64,000 nt of DNA from Acidimicrobiia bacterium (GTDB lineage Bacteria; Actinomycetota; Acidimicrobiia; IMCC26256; JAOSJM01): positions 620,001 through 684,000 of the forward strand of contig JAOSJM010000001.1 of assembly GCA_027494165.1 (NCBI GenBank). Reading direction: 5' to 3'. Position numbers and translations under genes: made by a program. Positions 61,664 through 64,000 of the stretch are shown in pieces; the stretch's first letter is position 1, and each line of letters begins with the position of its first letter. The notes beneath the pieces were generated by a model. The model was not told the DNA's origin and did no database searches. It saw only the letters and a list, made by a program, of their open reading frames with translations.

Positions 61664-62290
61664 TCCGAGGACGTGGTGGCGCTCGACGGCCGGCCCCTGG
61701 GCGAGCGGGGGGCCCGGACCCGTCGCCGCCTCCTCGACGCCACCGCGGAGCTCCTCGAGACCCACGGCGTCCGGGACCTGCGCGTCGTCGACATCGCCCG
61801 CGACGTGGGCACCTCGCCCGCCACCTTCTACCAGTACTTCCGTGACGTCGAGGAGGCGGTCCTCACGCTGGCCGAGGAGGTCGGCGAGGACCTGGCCGGC
61901 GTCAGGGAGCTGCTCGAGGAGCCGTGGAAGGGCCGCGCGGGCCTCGACGCCGCCCGGTCCCTCGTCGAGCGGTTCGTCACCTACTGGGACGAGCACCGCG
62001 CCGTCCTGAGGACCCGGAACCTGGCCGCCCAGGAAGGCGATCCGAGGTTCCGCGACGTGCGGAACCGGTCGCTGCGCCCGATCACCGAGGCTCTGGCGAG
62101 GAAGATCGCCGAGTCCCAGCGGGCCGGCAAGGTCAGCACCGCCATCACGCCCTACGTGGCCGGGGCGGCCCTGGTCGCCAGCATGGAGCGGCTCGCCGCC
62201 TTCCACGAGGCGCTGGACGCGAGCCGGGCCGAGGTGGCCGAGACCGTCGGCCGCATCATCTACCAGACCGTCACCGGCCGGCGCGACTGA
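61658..62290 (+). CDS. TetR-family transcriptional regulator
   Basis: A 210-residue regulator. The HTH is LRVVDIARDVGTSPATFYQYFRDVEEAVL (about residues 40-68), followed by a helical ligand domain with a long YITYW-like helix (VERFVTYWDEHRAVLRTRNL). Leaderless GTG start behind TAGCCT. It lies beside acyl-CoA genes and has a CTGACG half-site at its own start, so it is the best in-window candidate for the repressor of the CTGANG-N4-NNTCAG regulon. Ligand probably an acyl-CoA, by analogy with related regulators; not shown. Confidence 0.87.
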   Translation: MRSEDVVALDGRPLGERGARTRRRLLDATAELLETHGVRDLRVVDIARDVGTSPATFYQYFRDVEEAVLTLAEEVGEDLAGVRELLEEPWKGRAGLDAARSLVERFVTYWDEHRAVLRTRNLAAQEGDPRFRDVRNRSLRPITEALARKIAESQRAGKVSTAITPYVAGAALVASMERLAAFHEALDASRAEVAETVGRIIYQTVTGRRD

Positions 62291-62310
62291 GCGGAGCCGG
62301 GGCCGGCGCG

Positions 62311-63879
62311 TCAGCCTGCCGCCGACACGCGGTCGATCGGCCGCCCCGCCGGGGGGGTGGTGAGCTCGAGCTCGCGGTCGAACACCCGCTCCATCAGCCC
62401 TCGCTTGCGGCGGGCGCCCCACAGCTCCAGCTCGGCGTCGCCGGCGGCCGAGGCCCGCACGAGCACCAGCGAGGGACCCACCGACACGTCGATGTCGCGC
62501 ACGACCTGGCTGCGCCCGCGGTCGAGGCCGTCGGCGACCCGGAGCAGGGCGGTGAGCGTCCGGACCCGCTCCAGCGCGCCGGGCGAGAGCGGGCCGACGA
62601 GGTCGTCGGACGGCTTCGGGTCGCCCCGGCGGTGCCAGCGGGCCAGGGCGGCGAGGATGCGCACCTCCTCGGGATCGAAGCCCCGGAGGTCGCCGTGGAC
62701 CACGAGGTAGGCCGCGTGCCGGTGATGACCGTCGCGGGCCACGTGCTCGCCGATGTCGTGGAGGAGCGCGCCGTACTCGAGGAGCTCCCGGTCGGTCGGC
62801 GACAGGCCGTGGAGGGTGGCCGTGGCGTCGAACAGGGCCAGGGCCAGGCGAGCGACGTGACAGGAGTGCTCCTCGGCCCAGCGGCACCGGCGGGCCAGGT
62901 TCTGCACCGAGGCTCGCCGGATCGCCCGGGGGTCCTCGGACCAGTCGGCGAGGTCGTGGTGGACGATGGCGTCGAGGAGGATCCCCTCTCGCAGCGCCCA
63001 CTCGCTCACGGTCAGCTCGTCGAACCCGAACAGCTCCATCGCCGTGACGAGGAACGTGGAGCCCGCGGGGACGAGGTCGACCCGCCGGGCCTCCAGGCCC
63101 TCCATGCGCCGTCGCTCGGAGGCCGGGCTGGACATGATCTCCCGGTGGAGGGGCAGGAGCTCCTCCCGGGTGAAGGTGAGCTGGTTGAGGGAGCGGGGGA
63201 CGTCACCGCCGCGCCGCGCCGCCACCATGTGGGCCAGGTCCTCGAGCGTCCCGCTCGACCCGATCGTGGTCGTGGGCCCGAAGCGGGCCACGTGCTCGGC
63301 CACCGGGCCCAGCGCCGCCTCCAGGCGGTCCCGGAGCCGGCGGCGGTCCCGCTTCGACGGCGGGTCGGACTCGACGAGCTCCGCGGTGAGCCGGCTGACC
63401 CCGAGGTTGAGGCTGGTGGCCCAGTGCAGGCCCCGCGCGTCGCCGACCATCACCTCGAGGCTGCCGCCGCCGAGGTCGAAGCAGAGCGCGGGCCCGGGGT
63501 GGATGAGGACGCTGGCCCGGACGGCCGAGAAGACGAGGCGCGCCTCCTGGAGGCCGCTGATCACCTCGACCCGGACACCGGTCTCGTGCTCGATGCGGTC
63601 GACGACCTCGTCCCCGTTGGCCGCCTGGCGGATGGCGCTGGTGGCGCGGGCGTGCAGCTCGGTGGCTCCGGCCGCCTCGGCGAGGAGGCGGAACCGGCGC
63701 ACGGTGGCGACCGCCTGGTCGGCGACCGGGGGAGGGATGTGGCCGGTGCGGCTCACGACGTCACCCAGCCGGAGCATCTCCTTCTCCCGGGTCAGCGGCG
63801 CGAAGCCGCCGTCGGCGTGGACCTCGGCCACGAGGAGGTGGAAGGAGTTGGTCCCCAGGTCGAGCGCCGCCAGCCGCAT
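62311..63879 (-). CDS. ppx: Exopolyphosphatase/guanosine pentaphosphatase (Ppx/GppA) with HD-like C-terminus
   Basis: A 522-residue protein. The N-terminal actin-like fold has DLGTNSFHLLVAE (phosphate 1), CFDLGGGSLEVMVG (phosphate 2) and IGSSGTLEDLAH; the linker LREGILLDAI is typical of Ppx/GppA. The C-terminal ~200 residues form an HD-type helical domain (LLHDIGEHVARDGHHRHAAYLV). It degrades polyphosphate or pppGpp. ATG 63879 lies 8 nt behind TACAGT (reverse strand 63893-63888), a leaderless start. Convergent with the TetR gene across 20 bp. Confidence 0.92.
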   Translation of the reverse strand: MRLAALDLGTNSFHLLVAEVHADGGFAPLTREKEMLRLGDVVSRTGHIPPPVADQAVATVRRFRLLAEAAGATELHARATSAIRQAANGDEVVDRIEHETGVRVEVISGLQEARLVFSAVRASVLIHPGPALCFDLGGGSLEVMVGDARGLHWATSLNLGVSRLTAELVESDPPSKRDRRRLRDRLEAALGPVAEHVARFGPTTTIGSSGTLEDLAHMVAARRGGDVPRSLNQLTFTREELLPLHREIMSSPASERRRMEGLEARRVDLVPAGSTFLVTAMELFGFDELTVSEWALREGILLDAIVHHDLADWSEDPRAIRRASVQNLARRCRWAEEHSCHVARLALALFDATATLHGLSPTDRELLEYGALLHDIGEHVARDGHHRHAAYLVVHGDLRGFDPEEVRILAALARWHRRGDPKPSDDLVGPLSPGALERVRTLTALLRVADGLDRGRSQVVRDIDVSVGPSLVLVRASAAGDAELELWGARRKRGLMERVFDRELELTTPPAGRPIDRVSAAG

Positions 63880-63976
63880 CGCCGCCGACTGTACCGACGC
63901 CGGTCCCCGGAGCCGCGCAGCCGACCGGTGTGGCGAGGGTCACCGGCGGCCCGGAGCGCGGCGCCGGGACCCAGAG

Positions 63977-63994
63977 CCTGACGCCCTCGTCAGG
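63977..63994. promoter_or_regulatory. Perfect palindrome CCTGACG-N4-CGTCAGG near the window edge
   Basis: Arms 63977-63983 and 63988-63994. The inner 16 bp fit CTGANG-N4-NNTCAG. The centre CCCT has no -10 box. It could serve a gene beyond the window. Confidence 0.45.
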
Positions 63995-64000
63995 GTGAGG

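Overview
High-GC (by eye well above 70 %) bacterial chromosome segment, most likely an actinomycetote of the class Acidimicrobiia or a close relative. Reasons: the base composition, many GTG and some TTG starts, GTGA/ATGA-coupled operons, several start codons lying 7-8 nt behind a TANNNT box (leaderless pattern), and a gene content rich in acyl-CoA enzymes, thiolase/DUF35 pairs, TreT-type trehalose synthase, phosphoketolase and a Flp/Tad pilus. The taxon is an inference; no rRNA is present.

Layout. 0-9 kb: a cut membrane gene, an ABC-2 exporter, a GGDEF-EAL protein, an alpha/beta hydrolase, a MurF-like ligase coupled to D-Ala-D-Ala ligase, an enoyl-CoA hydratase and tRNA-Cys. 9.5-9.9 kb: four tandem copies of a ~108-bp palindromic unit. 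9.9-17.3 kb: beta-CASP nuclease, ThiI, IF-1, a membrane hydrolase and an MMPL exporter divergent from its TetR. 18-25.5 kb: phosphoketolase, trehalose synthase with a YHS tail, a thioesterase, a secreted beta-helix protein and a small HTH protein. 25.8-32.5 kb: Tad pilus operon. 32.4-35.4 kb: TrkH/TrkA potassium uptake. 35.5-38.7 kb: amidohydrolase and PAS-GGDEF protein.

38.8-53.6 kb is a catabolic island: acyl-CoA ligase, P450 with methyltransferase, HpaB-type flavoprotein, two acyl-CoA dehydrogenases, SDR, double-hotdog hydratase, DUF35, thiolase-like protein, enoyl-CoA hydratase, branched-chain-type binding lipoprotein and one ABC ATPase. Its content recalls actinobacterial CoA-dependent side-chain degradation (igr/ChsE-ChsH-Ltp2 logic), though the substrate cannot be read from sequence. 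55.8-62.3 kb adds an amidohydrolase, an SDR, an esterase, a second thiolase/DUF35 pair and a TetR. Ppx/GppA closes the window.

Two cross-cutting observations. First, a 16-bp palindrome, CTGANG-N4-NNTCAG, recurs upstream of the ligase, HpaB, binding-protein and ABC-ATPase genes, each time enclosing a TAGNNT -10-like box; this looks like one repressor's regulon. Second, about 20 genes are broken by single-base frameshifts, mostly in C/G runs of 5-6. That density and pattern point to uncorrected indels in the assembly rather than real gene decay, so entries typed pseudogene should mostly be read as probably intact genes with a base error.
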